A stretch of 5,086 nt of DNA, taken from assembly GCA_030619215.1 (NCBI GenBank), contig JAUXBV010000323.1, positions 1 through 5,086 on the forward strand, written 5' to 3'. The translations under genes and the position numbers were made by a program. This stretch comes from Fibrobacterota bacterium. Its GTDB lineage: Bacteria > Fibrobacterota > Chitinivibrionia > Chitinivibrionales > JANQEN01. Below the pieces are notes generated by a model. It worked only from the letters and a program-made list of their open reading frames with translations. It had not been told where the DNA came from and made no database searches. Below are positions 1 to 5,086 of this stretch, one piece after another; the stretch's first letter is position 1; each line of letters opens with the position of its first letter.

Positions 1-52
1 GATGGAGGCTGAAGGTTTTAATAAGACATTGAATATTATTTTGACAAAGTAA
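1..52 (+). CDS. C-terminal end of an unidentified protein (partial)
   Basis: The frame beginning at base 2 is open from the window edge and gives 16 residues ending ILTK, followed by a TAA stop at 50-52. A gene ending here on the plus strand fits the strong hairpin that follows at 111-155. The other two plus frames stop at 10-12 and 30-32. Sixteen residues are too few to identify the product, and a chance open frame of this length cannot be excluded. The stretch 53-110 after the stop is A/T-rich with a C-rich run near 94-103 and holds nothing else I can name. Confidence 0.4.
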   Translation, partial: MEAEGFNKTLNIILTK

Positions 53-110
53 GAGGAAATAGCTTTTTATTTAAAAATTGATTATAATATTTTCCCTCCC
101 CCCTATGAGG

Positions 111-155
111 AAAATTGGGCTCCGTTCATGTTCTTTGCAGAACGAGCCCAATTTT
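111..155. terminator. Intrinsic terminator hairpin between convergent genes
   Basis: The left arm at 111-127 (AAAATTGGGCTCCGTTC) pairs with the right arm at 140-155 (GAACGAGCCCAATTTT). This makes a 16-bp stem with a single bulged C and a 12-base loop. The A/T base of the stem runs into a T-rich stretch (TTTTATTATTT) on the plus strand, and the minus-strand exit also ends in AATTTT. It lies between a plus-strand stop at 52 and the minus-strand stop at 191, so it probably ends transcription from both sides. The T tract is better on the plus strand. Confidence 0.82.
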
Positions 156-190
156 ATTATTTCCTTCGTATATATAAAAAAATAGTTCAG

Positions 191-883
191 TTAATCCGAA
201 AGATCTTGCTCCAGTAGTTTTTCTTCTATTTCGTCAATGGTTTTGTACTCCGGTAATAGCTCCAGGACATTGGTGTCTTCCAGTAATGATCGTACATCAG
301 ATGAGATGTTCACGAGATATATGCTTCCGTTGTTTTCCGTTACCTTTTTATGCAGGTTGATAAGTGAGCCAATGCCAACGCTGGAGATATGTATGGTTTC
401 TTCGAAATCAAATACGATGTGTATGTTGCCTGATTCTATTGATTCGTCGATAACTTCCTTTAATTGCTTGAGTACCAGAAGGTCGAACTCTTCGGGGATT
501 TTTAAGAGAGTGTAAAAGCCGCGGTTTTCTATTGAAATATTTCGACTGAAAGATATATCAGCTTCATCAATGCTTTTATATATTTCTAATACTTTCTGGA
601 GATTGCATGAGTTGAGAAGTGTATATATTCTATTGGAGGGAGTTGCCAGGCACACTTTTGCATCCTTTGAAATGAGATATTTATGAATATTGATAATGAG
701 CCCGATTCCTTTACTGTCAATTGCTGCCGCTTCGCAGAGGTCAATGAGAAGTGCCTTTTGTCCCGTATCCAGAGCGCAATCAGCGGCTTTTTTTAACCCT
801 TCCGGGTCTGGATTTATAAAATTACCCTTTATCTTGACAAGGTAATATTTTTGTCGTTCTTCAACATCAAGAGAATATTTCAT
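191..883 (-). CDS. Tandem STAS-domain protein, anti-sigma-factor-antagonist-like
   Basis: This 230-residue cytoplasmic protein is built from two STAS domains of the SpoIIAA/RsbV type. Domain 1 spans about residues 1-112 and domain 2 about 113-230. Each carries the family's phosphoacceptor-loop signature: IDSKGIG with Ser57, and ISSVGIG with Ser168, followed in each by a helix (IINIHK, LINLHK). In SpoIIAA-like proteins the equivalent serine is phosphorylated by an anti-sigma kinase to control partner release; that role here is inferred from the family. No kinase, phosphatase or sigma factor gene is visible nearby, so the partner is unknown. Single-domain antagonists are usually about 100-120 residues, so this is a duplicated form. 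I chose the ATG at 883 because it begins a typical STAS first strand (MKYSLDVEE) and has AAAGG upstream, though at a long spacing of 14 bases. A TTG at 916 would add 11 residues but lacks a visible ribosome binding site. The gene sits downstream of a paralogous remnant on the same strand. Confidence 0.85.
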   Translation of the reverse strand: MKYSLDVEERQKYYLVKIKGNFINPDPEGLKKAADCALDTGQKALLIDLCEAAAIDSKGIGLIINIHKYLISKDAKVCLATPSNRIYTLLNSCNLQKVLEIYKSIDEADISFSRNISIENRGFYTLLKIPEEFDLLVLKQLKEVIDESIESGNIHIVFDFEETIHISSVGIGSLINLHKKVTENNGSIYLVNISSDVRSLLEDTNVLELLPEYKTIDEIEEKLLEQDLSD

Positions 884-998
884 AGTTGAATAGAAGACCT
901 TTGTAATTGAAACCAAGAGAGAAAAGTTCTATAAGTCTTTAAGTTTTAAAAGTTATATCATTGATTTTCAGTTTCAGCAGTATCCTTCATAATATAAA

Positions 999-1148
999 TT
1001 AGAGCAGCTTTTGCTCGATTTCATCAATAGTTTTGTATTCCGGCAGCACCAGCAAGACATTGGTAGCTTCCAGCAAGGAGCGAATATCCGGTGGGATGTC
1101 TATAAGGTAAACACCGCCACCCTTGTGATTTTTAAATGAGGGAATGCG
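999..1148 (-). pseudogene. Remnant of a second STAS-domain gene (C-terminal fragment)
   Basis: Read on the minus strand, this stretch encodes 49 codons ending in TAA (999-1001), bounded upstream by an in-frame stop at 1149-1151. Its last 37 codons align without gaps to residues 188-224 of the intact STAS protein at 191-883, with 27 of 37 residues identical. Shared blocks include RSLLE, PEYKTIDEIE and KLL. The match fades just upstream of GGGVYL, so the phosphoacceptor loop and everything before it are gone. There is no start codon or ribosome binding site in a sensible place. The simplest reading is that two STAS paralogues once lay in tandem and the upstream one lost its 5' part by deletion or rearrangement at about 1130-1150. 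The amino-acid conservation suggests either recent loss or gene conversion with the intact copy. It is unlikely to be expressed as a folded protein. Confidence 0.75.
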
Positions 1149-1159
1149 TTAGCATATAA

Positions 1160-1208
1160 GTGCACAATAACAGGATAATAGGGCTAAAAATGCACAATAA
1201 TTGTGCAC
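1160..1208. repeat. Three TGCACAA copies, two forming a palindrome
   Basis: TGCACAATAA occurs at 1161-1170 and again at 1191-1200 in direct orientation, 30 bases apart. The second copy runs into an inverted third copy, giving TGCACAA-TAA-TTGTGCA at 1191-1207. The outer copies read GTGCACAA (1160-1167) and its complement TTGTGCAC (1201-1208). The cluster starts 12 bases beyond the broken end of the STAS remnant. It could be an operator with an extra half-site for a dimeric regulator, or the trace of a mobile-element end. No transposase or target-site duplication is visible. Confidence 0.5.
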
Positions 1209-1419
1209 ATTAATGGTTATTAAAGTGGCTTCCTGAGTTTCTTTCCTTAATTCTACTAATAGATATAGCTAAGGTATAGATAGATATATCTGGCATTTTT
1301 ATTGCTGATTATATATCATATATAGTAACAATAATTAACAGGTATCCATAGTTCTTCACACGTATTTATTTACATATCATACCACTAACCTGACATAGGT
1401 TTAAATTTCTAAAAAGCGG
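1209..1419. other. A/T-rich non-coding stretch upstream of the metal-transport cluster
   Basis: No convincing reading frame appears on either strand here. The stretch contains short A/T palindromes: AGATATATCT at 1282-1291, and TATATAT-C-ATATATA (two 7-base arms) at 1310-1324. Neither resembles a named operator. It must hold the promoter of the gene at 1445, but I cannot fix it. TATAAT at 1421-1426 lacks a good -35 at normal spacing, CTGACA at 1390-1395 is 25 bases away from it, and a start there would leave almost no leader before the ribosome binding site. Confidence 0.45.
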
Positions 1420-1434
1420 TTATAATGATTATAA
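1420..1434. promoter_or_regulatory. PerR/Fur-family operator-like 7-1-7 palindrome
   Basis: TTATAATGATTATAA is a perfect inverted repeat of two 7-base arms around one G. It equals the published Bacillus subtilis PerR-box consensus TTATAATNATTATAA at all 14 defined positions. It differs from the 7-1-7 Fur box TGATAATNATTATCA only at positions 2 and 14. It ends 10 bases before the ATG at 1445, touches the ribosome binding site AAAGGTG (1433-1439), and contains a TATAAT. Binding of a Fur-family repressor here could block transcription or translation initiation. The A/T-rich background raises the odds of a chance match, and whether the regulator senses peroxide, iron, zinc, nickel or manganese cannot be told from the site. 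Confidence 0.55.
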
Positions 1435-1444
1435 AGGTGCCTGA

Positions 1445-2299
1445 ATGATTGGATATAAGCATTTACTGATAATTGTGTTATTTCTTTTATTTCTTTTTCC
1501 GGTTCAGGTTGGTGCCAAAAAAAGGAGGTCACGCAAAGCTAAGCCTAAATCAAAGCCGGCGGTGATTGTACAAACTGACAGTACTGGTCAGCTTATCAGA
1601 AAAAAGAGAACTCCGGAAGAGCTTTTTGATGCCTTGAATTCGGTTCTGGAAAAAATGACTGAAGATATGGATGAATTCAATTTTGATAAGATTCATCCCC
1701 ATTTGAAAATTGTTTATGCGCTGTACAATGAATTGCGTTTACTGGCATTGGAAGATAAGGATAGCCTGTTTGGTAATTCAAGCAGCTCAGCCGGGAATTC
1801 AGCTTCTAAAAATTCGAAGGCAATAGCATATTCTGAAACCAATTACAGTGAGTCATTCAATCGTGACACATCTTCTTCAGCTTCCGATTCCTCTTTGAAG
1901 ATCGTCATTGATCAACCCAATCCTGCTGATGTGTCGGCATTGGAAATATTGCAGATCAAACCGGAGTATATGGACCCTTCGAAAGTGCTTAAAGACAAAA
2001 TAACGGGCAACAAAGCGTCTTCTTTTTCACTTTCATGGAGCGACACATCGTTATCAACGTATCTTATTAAGTTTGAAGTTACACAGGATAGTCTTGGTAG
2101 TTTCGGCTGGAATATAGTATTTGAGAAAGTCGATAAATTAAAGGACAAAACCGTTAAAGTTCACAAGTTCTTTGATGCGGGAGAATTTTCTATCAGCATT
2201 CAGGATCTGGTCTGGTTAATTGATGAGGTAAAGAAGGCAGAGGTGGAGATAAAGAACTTTTTTTATGCAAAAGAGAAAGAGAAAAAGGGCAACCGGTGA
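1445..2299 (+). CDS. Secreted protein of unknown function, first gene of the metal-transport cluster
   Basis: I do not recognise a family. The 284-residue product has a signal peptide: a short N-region, a hydrophobic core at about residues 7-18 (LLIIVLFLLFLF), and likely cleavage after VGA at residue 24. The mature N-terminus is strikingly basic (KKRRSRKAKPKSK, 25-37). A probably helical segment follows (about 56-108), then a Ser/Asn-rich low-complexity linker (about 110-150), then a C-terminal domain (about 151-275) with beta-strand-like stretches such as FSLSWSD and YLIKFEV that faintly recall a fibronectin-III-like fold, and a final charged helix ending in Lys/Glu repeats. No lipobox cysteine is present; the protein contains no cysteine. 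It is therefore probably periplasmic or envelope-associated. The ATG at 1445 has AAAGGTG five bases upstream. The next gene begins 14 bases after the stop, so the two are probably co-transcribed, and the role is presumably tied to the barrel protein and transporter downstream. Confidence 0.85.
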   Translation: MIGYKHLLIIVLFLLFLFPVQVGAKKRRSRKAKPKSKPAVIVQTDSTGQLIRKKRTPEELFDALNSVLEKMTEDMDEFNFDKIHPHLKIVYALYNELRLLALEDKDSLFGNSSSSAGNSASKNSKAIAYSETNYSESFNRDTSSSASDSSLKIVIDQPNPADVSALEILQIKPEYMDPSKVLKDKITGNKASSFSLSWSDTSLSTYLIKFEVTQDSLGSFGWNIVFEKVDKLKDKTVKVHKFFDAGEFSISIQDLVWLIDEVKKAEVEIKNFFYAKEKEKKGNR

Positions 2300-2302
2300 T
2301 TC

Positions 2303-2310
2303 AGAGGAGA
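2303..2310 (+). promoter_or_regulatory. Ribosome binding site that fixes the start at 2314
   Basis: AGAGGAGA lies four to five bases before the ATG at 2314. It favours that codon over the in-frame GTG at 2296, which overlaps the preceding stop codon, has no comparable site and would add six residues (MIQRRI) ahead of the signal peptide. Confidence 0.7.
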
Positions 2311-2313
2311 ATC

Positions 2314-4041
2314 ATGAAAACGATACAGGGTAGAGTAATAGTTTGTTTATTACTATTGTTGGTTCTGCAATGGCGGGTATGGCCTCATACGCCGGGCGGA
2401 GGTACGGGAGGCGGTGCGTTCGGCGGATCGGGTTCAGGAAGAAGCTTCGCCGGTGTGTCAATTTACAGCCTTAATGATTCGGCTAAAATGGCCTTTGATC
2501 TTTTTAGCAACCTCTCCTATTCGCTCTGCTCTCATTTAAACCAGGGCGAGCAGCTCGGGCCGGGCGGATGGCTCTCGAATATGTATAATGCCTTTCTGTA
2601 TACGGAGTTCACCTCTTTGAATGTGTTTCCTTACAGGAGCGATTATCTCCTGCAACAGCAGGATTTCGGCTATACTCCAGTCTGGCAGCCTAACAGCGTC
2701 AGCAGTAGGTTGTATTACCGCTTTTTACCGAATGTCTGGGGCACCATGACAATGGATTGCAGCCTGGATGGACTTGCAGATAATGTGCGAAATATTACCA
2801 ACTATATCAGGTTTGGAGAGCTGAGCATAAAATGGGCTCCAAAAGTGTTAAAGAACTTTTCCACAACAATAGGCAAAGTGCACGTAGGCGGTACATATAT
2901 ACCCATTTTCGACCAGATGCCACTTGAAAATTTTCTTTTTAACGGGTTAATAATGGATTATTCCCGCGGTATTAACAAAAAGGTCTTTTTTTCAGGAAGG
3001 ATAGCCGTTGGTCAGGAGTTTCTCGGCAGAACCGTATGGTACAGTGATACAACCGGGAATAACATGACCCTGTTTGGAAATGTCGATAAAATGCGGAACA
3101 GGAATCACCTTTTTGTTAAGGCACAGATCGGTTATAAAAGGAAGCTCGGTGCAAAATTTATCGGGGGGTATCAGGTGATACCCAAGGATACAACGCAGGT
3201 GATCTATAACGGCCTTAATTACCCTTTAACGCGCACGCTCTATCATCCCAGGTCAGCAGGCTGGCATATCGGCATGGAGCTGGCGTTCAATACGAAAATA
3301 ACGAACCATATCGGCATTATCAGCTATAGTAAAGGAGATGTACGGACCGGGTGGGGCTCCCCCTATTATGTCAACGAGCCCGATAACGGAGGTGTGACCG
3401 ACTGGTATGATTCGTCCGAGTTTATTCCTGATTTCACCATGGAAGGAAGCTCGTTAACCTATGGTGTGTACTGGGCAAATTTCAATTACAAGGGGCTCAT
3501 GCTTGACATTGGGGTCTCCGGTTTCTGGCAGAACCCGGAAAAGCATTCGGTCGCCTATTCTTTTGACAATGGCAAATGGGTGGATTCGTCCGGTTATATA
3601 ATATGGGTGGACCAAATAGACACGCTTACGTTAAAGGCCCAGGATTTCAAGGCGCTGAAGGGAGCGGTCAAGGCTTCATTTTGTATTGTAAAGCCCCTTA
3701 GCATCGGTGTCCGCTATGACGAGATACATTTTATCAATCCGGACGCACATTCCAATATACCGGAGCTAGGTGTGGGATTCCCCGATCCAATGGACCCATC
3801 CTCAAGCACATTCAAATTACTCTATAATGAGCCCGCACGATGGGAACGGGAGGCCGTCAATACGCGAATAATTACGCCGTTTCTTTCGGTTGAATTGGCA
3901 AAGCTACTGAGAATTCGCACGGCATATGCATTTGCTTTTCATGATAGACCGATAATCCGGCAATCAAAACTGTCAGACCGGCACAGTAATTTTTCTGTGG
4001 GTGCGACATTGACATACCGTTTTGCAAAGCTGCCGGACTAG
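2314..4041 (+). CDS. Putative outer-membrane beta-barrel protein next to a nickel/cobalt transporter
   Basis: This 575-residue product looks like an outer-membrane beta-barrel of a family I cannot name. It opens with a Sec signal peptide (basic MKTIQGR, then a Leu/Val core at about 8-18). The sequence WPHTPGGGTGGG follows at 23-34, beginning a Gly-rich segment to about residue 45. The precise cleavage site is unclear, because no clean A-x-A motif is present. The rest alternates polar and hydrophobic or aromatic residues in many short strands joined by Gly/Asn/Asp turns, for example GKVHVGG at 187-193. The C-terminal strand FSVGATLTYRF (560-570) ends in an aromatic residue as beta-signals recognised by the Bam machinery do, though five residues (AKLPD) trail it. 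The size would fit roughly 16-18 strands, but I have not modelled it. It lies 14 bases after the secreted-protein gene and 33 bases before the NicO transporter gene, with no terminator on either side. I infer an outer-membrane channel or receptor for the same metal; a structural or unrelated porin role is possible. Confidence 0.8.
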   Translation: MKTIQGRVIVCLLLLLVLQWRVWPHTPGGGTGGGAFGGSGSGRSFAGVSIYSLNDSAKMAFDLFSNLSYSLCSHLNQGEQLGPGGWLSNMYNAFLYTEFTSLNVFPYRSDYLLQQQDFGYTPVWQPNSVSSRLYYRFLPNVWGTMTMDCSLDGLADNVRNITNYIRFGELSIKWAPKVLKNFSTTIGKVHVGGTYIPIFDQMPLENFLFNGLIMDYSRGINKKVFFSGRIAVGQEFLGRTVWYSDTTGNNMTLFGNVDKMRNRNHLFVKAQIGYKRKLGAKFIGGYQVIPKDTTQVIYNGLNYPLTRTLYHPRSAGWHIGMELAFNTKITNHIGIISYSKGDVRTGWGSPYYVNEPDNGGVTDWYDSSEFIPDFTMEGSSLTYGVYWANFNYKGLMLDIGVSGFWQNPEKHSVAYSFDNGKWVDSSGYIIWVDQIDTLTLKAQDFKALKGAVKASFCIVKPLSIGVRYDEIHFINPDAHSNIPELGVGFPDPMDPSSSTFKLLYNEPARWEREAVNTRIITPFLSVELAKLLRIRTAYAFAFHDRPIIRQSKLSDRHSNFSVGATLTYRFAKLPD

Positions 4042-4074
4042 GAGTATAACACGGGTAACACAGCACAGGGTACT

Positions 4075-5086
4075 ATGAAAAAAACAATACCTTTTCGAAA
4101 CGCCATTCCCTTTATGGCTTTCTTATTTGTAATCGTTCAGCCGTACCCTGTCCGTGCTCATAACACCAGTTGGAATAAAGCCGTTATTAAAATAAAAGGC
4201 AACAGGTTGAACCTGACATTACGCATGGTACAGGTAGATCTGCTCGGTGCTGTAAGGCCGGGAGAGGACAGCACCATTGCTCTCAGCCGTGAGGAGTGGA
4301 AGGCGCTATTGCCGAAAACCCGGAGTTATGTTTTTAATAACACAGCTCTGAAAATAAACGGTCGTTCTGTTGCAGAAGGCATTGACGGAGACTGGTGGCT
4401 GGAAGGTACATCTACTTCCGATCACGGGGAGGCGGATTCTATCATGGGAGTAATTGAAATTACCCGCTCCTGGAAAATTACCGAATTTCTTGAGAAGCTT
4501 TCATTGCGGTTTGACCTTCTAAAGAACGTTGACATACCTGTAAAGTGGATTATTCTTATTTTCCCCGGTGATACAGTGGCAAAAAGGCTTTACCAGGTTG
4601 TTAAGCGGGGTGAAACAGCCCGGTACGATTTCGGCAGGCATGCCTGGGTTGATAGCACCGGGAGGCCACTTTCCGGTGGTGATGAAAGCACCTTGTGGGG
4701 CCGGATGGTGCAATTTGTCAAGATTGGTTTCAGTCACCTCAACCTGGAAAAGATCTTTCAATCGACTGAAAATCCGCGGATCATGATTCTTTACCTTTTT
4801 TTCGCTATTATTATTGGCGCGTTTCACTCACTCTCCCCGGGACATGGCAAGGCGCTCATCGGTGCATATATTATCGGCACAAGAGGTACGGTTGCTGATG
4901 CGGTTACCCTGGGCATCGTTACAGCCGCGAGTCATACAGTGAGCGTTCTTATCCTCGGTGTTATACTTTTGATTGCGTTTAATTCAGTTGTCCCGGATAA
5001 TATCGCTTCCTATCTCAATGTAATTTCCGGTATTATCATTGTTATTATAGGCATCTATCTACTGAGACGAAGATTTCGTGAGATGC
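4075..5086 (+). CDS. NicO/RcnA-type nickel/cobalt transporter with periplasmic N-terminal domain (3' truncated by window)
   Basis: The first 337 codons are present and the gene runs off the window. A signal sequence or first membrane segment (about 10-22) ends at VRA, with likely cleavage after Ala28, leaving a mature N-terminus starting HNTSW. Residues 29-235 form a soluble extracytoplasmic domain. Membrane segments follow at about 236-256, 273-302 and 311-330. The NicO family signature is clear: GAFHSLSPGHGKALIGAYI around 248-266, with His251 and His257, then GTRGT, and later SHTVSV with His287. By memory this parallels E. coli RcnA (GALHGLEPGHSK, then ISHT). RcnA exports Ni and Co across the inner membrane, while other NicO members are proposed importers, so direction is not settled. 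The ATG at 4075 has AGGG four bases upstream and follows the barrel gene by 33 bases. A His-rich loop typical of RcnA would lie past the window edge. Metal choice (Ni, Co or another) is inference. Confidence 0.88.
   Translation, partial: MKKTIPFRNAIPFMAFLFVIVQPYPVRAHNTSWNKAVIKIKGNRLNLTLRMVQVDLLGAVRPGEDSTIALSREEWKALLPKTRSYVFNNTALKINGRSVAEGIDGDWWLEGTSTSDHGEADSIMGVIEITRSWKITEFLEKLSLRFDLLKNVDIPVKWIILIFPGDTVAKRLYQVVKRGETARYDFGRHAWVDSTGRPLSGGDESTLWGRMVQFVKIGFSHLNLEKIFQSTENPRIMILYLFFAIIIGAFHSLSPGHGKALIGAYIIGTRGTVADAVTLGIVTAASHTVSVLILGVILLIAFNSVVPDNIASYLNVISGIIIVIIGIYLLRRRFREM

Noticed and set aside
958..990. A 10-codon minus-strand frame (MKDTAETENQ) between the STAS remnant and the intact STAS gene.
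   Set aside because: It is very short, has no good ribosome binding site and no similarity to the STAS C-terminus. It is most likely chance.
1310..1324. A second 7-1-7 palindrome, TATATATCATATATA, considered as another Fur-family operator.
   Set aside because: Its arms do not match the PerR or Fur consensus. Alternating TA in A/T-rich DNA forms such palindromes easily.
1517..1529. A run of seven A followed by a near-perfect internal Shine-Dalgarno (AAAGGAGGT) inside the 1445-2299 gene, resembling a frameshift or internal-start signal.
   Set aside because: No start codon lies at a suitable distance downstream, and the -1 frame meets a stop within a few codons. The bases simply encode Lys-Lys-Arg-Arg of the basic N-terminus.
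4039..4077. The barrel gene and the transporter gene are in the same reading frame, separated by one TAG and eleven sense codons, which could suggest a readthrough fusion.
   Set aside because: The transporter has its own ATG, an AGGG ribosome binding site and a signal sequence, and equal phase occurs by chance one time in three.
4519..4827. A minus-strand open frame of about 100 codons opposite the transporter gene.
   Set aside because: It lies fully antisense to a frame with a clear NicO signature, and its translation has no recognisable domain. It is a shadow of the real gene.

Overview
The window looks like chromosomal DNA from a Gram-negative (diderm) bacterium. The evidence is an outer-membrane beta-barrel type protein, two or three Sec signal peptides, and an inner-membrane transporter carrying a long extracytoplasmic domain. 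Recognisable Shine-Dalgarno sequences precede the plus-strand genes, which argues mildly against a typical Bacteroidota genome. The phylum cannot be fixed from the sequence. The left half (about 1-2300) is visibly richer in A/T than the right half.

Layout. Positions 1-52 hold what is probably the last codons of an unidentified plus-strand gene. A strong hairpin at 111-155 separates it from a convergent minus-strand gene. That gene (191-883, minus) encodes a protein made of two STAS domains, like anti-sigma-factor antagonists. Upstream of it, on the same strand, lies a 49-codon remnant of a paralogue's C-terminus (999-1148), which appears to be what is left of a decayed tandem copy. Immediately beyond the break are three copies of TGCACAA, two of which form a palindrome (1160-1208). 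An A/T-rich, apparently non-coding stretch follows up to 1444.

The right part is a tight plus-strand gene cluster that continues past the window: an unrecognised secreted protein with a basic N-terminus and a Ser-rich linker (1445-2299), a 575-residue putative outer-membrane beta-barrel (2314-4041), and a NicO/RcnA-type nickel/cobalt transporter with a large periplasmic N-terminal domain (4075 to beyond the end). The intergenic gaps are 14 and 33 bases, so co-transcription is likely.

The most interesting signal is a perfect 7-1-7 palindrome, TTATAATGATTATAA, at 1420-1434, just ahead of the first gene of the cluster. It matches the Bacillus subtilis PerR-box consensus at every defined position and differs from the 7-1-7 Fur box at only two symmetrical positions. 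Together with the transporter this suggests a metal- or peroxide-responsive, Fur-family-controlled cluster that moves a transition metal across the envelope. The outer-membrane and periplasmic members are not assignable to known families from this sequence. That functional reading is inference.
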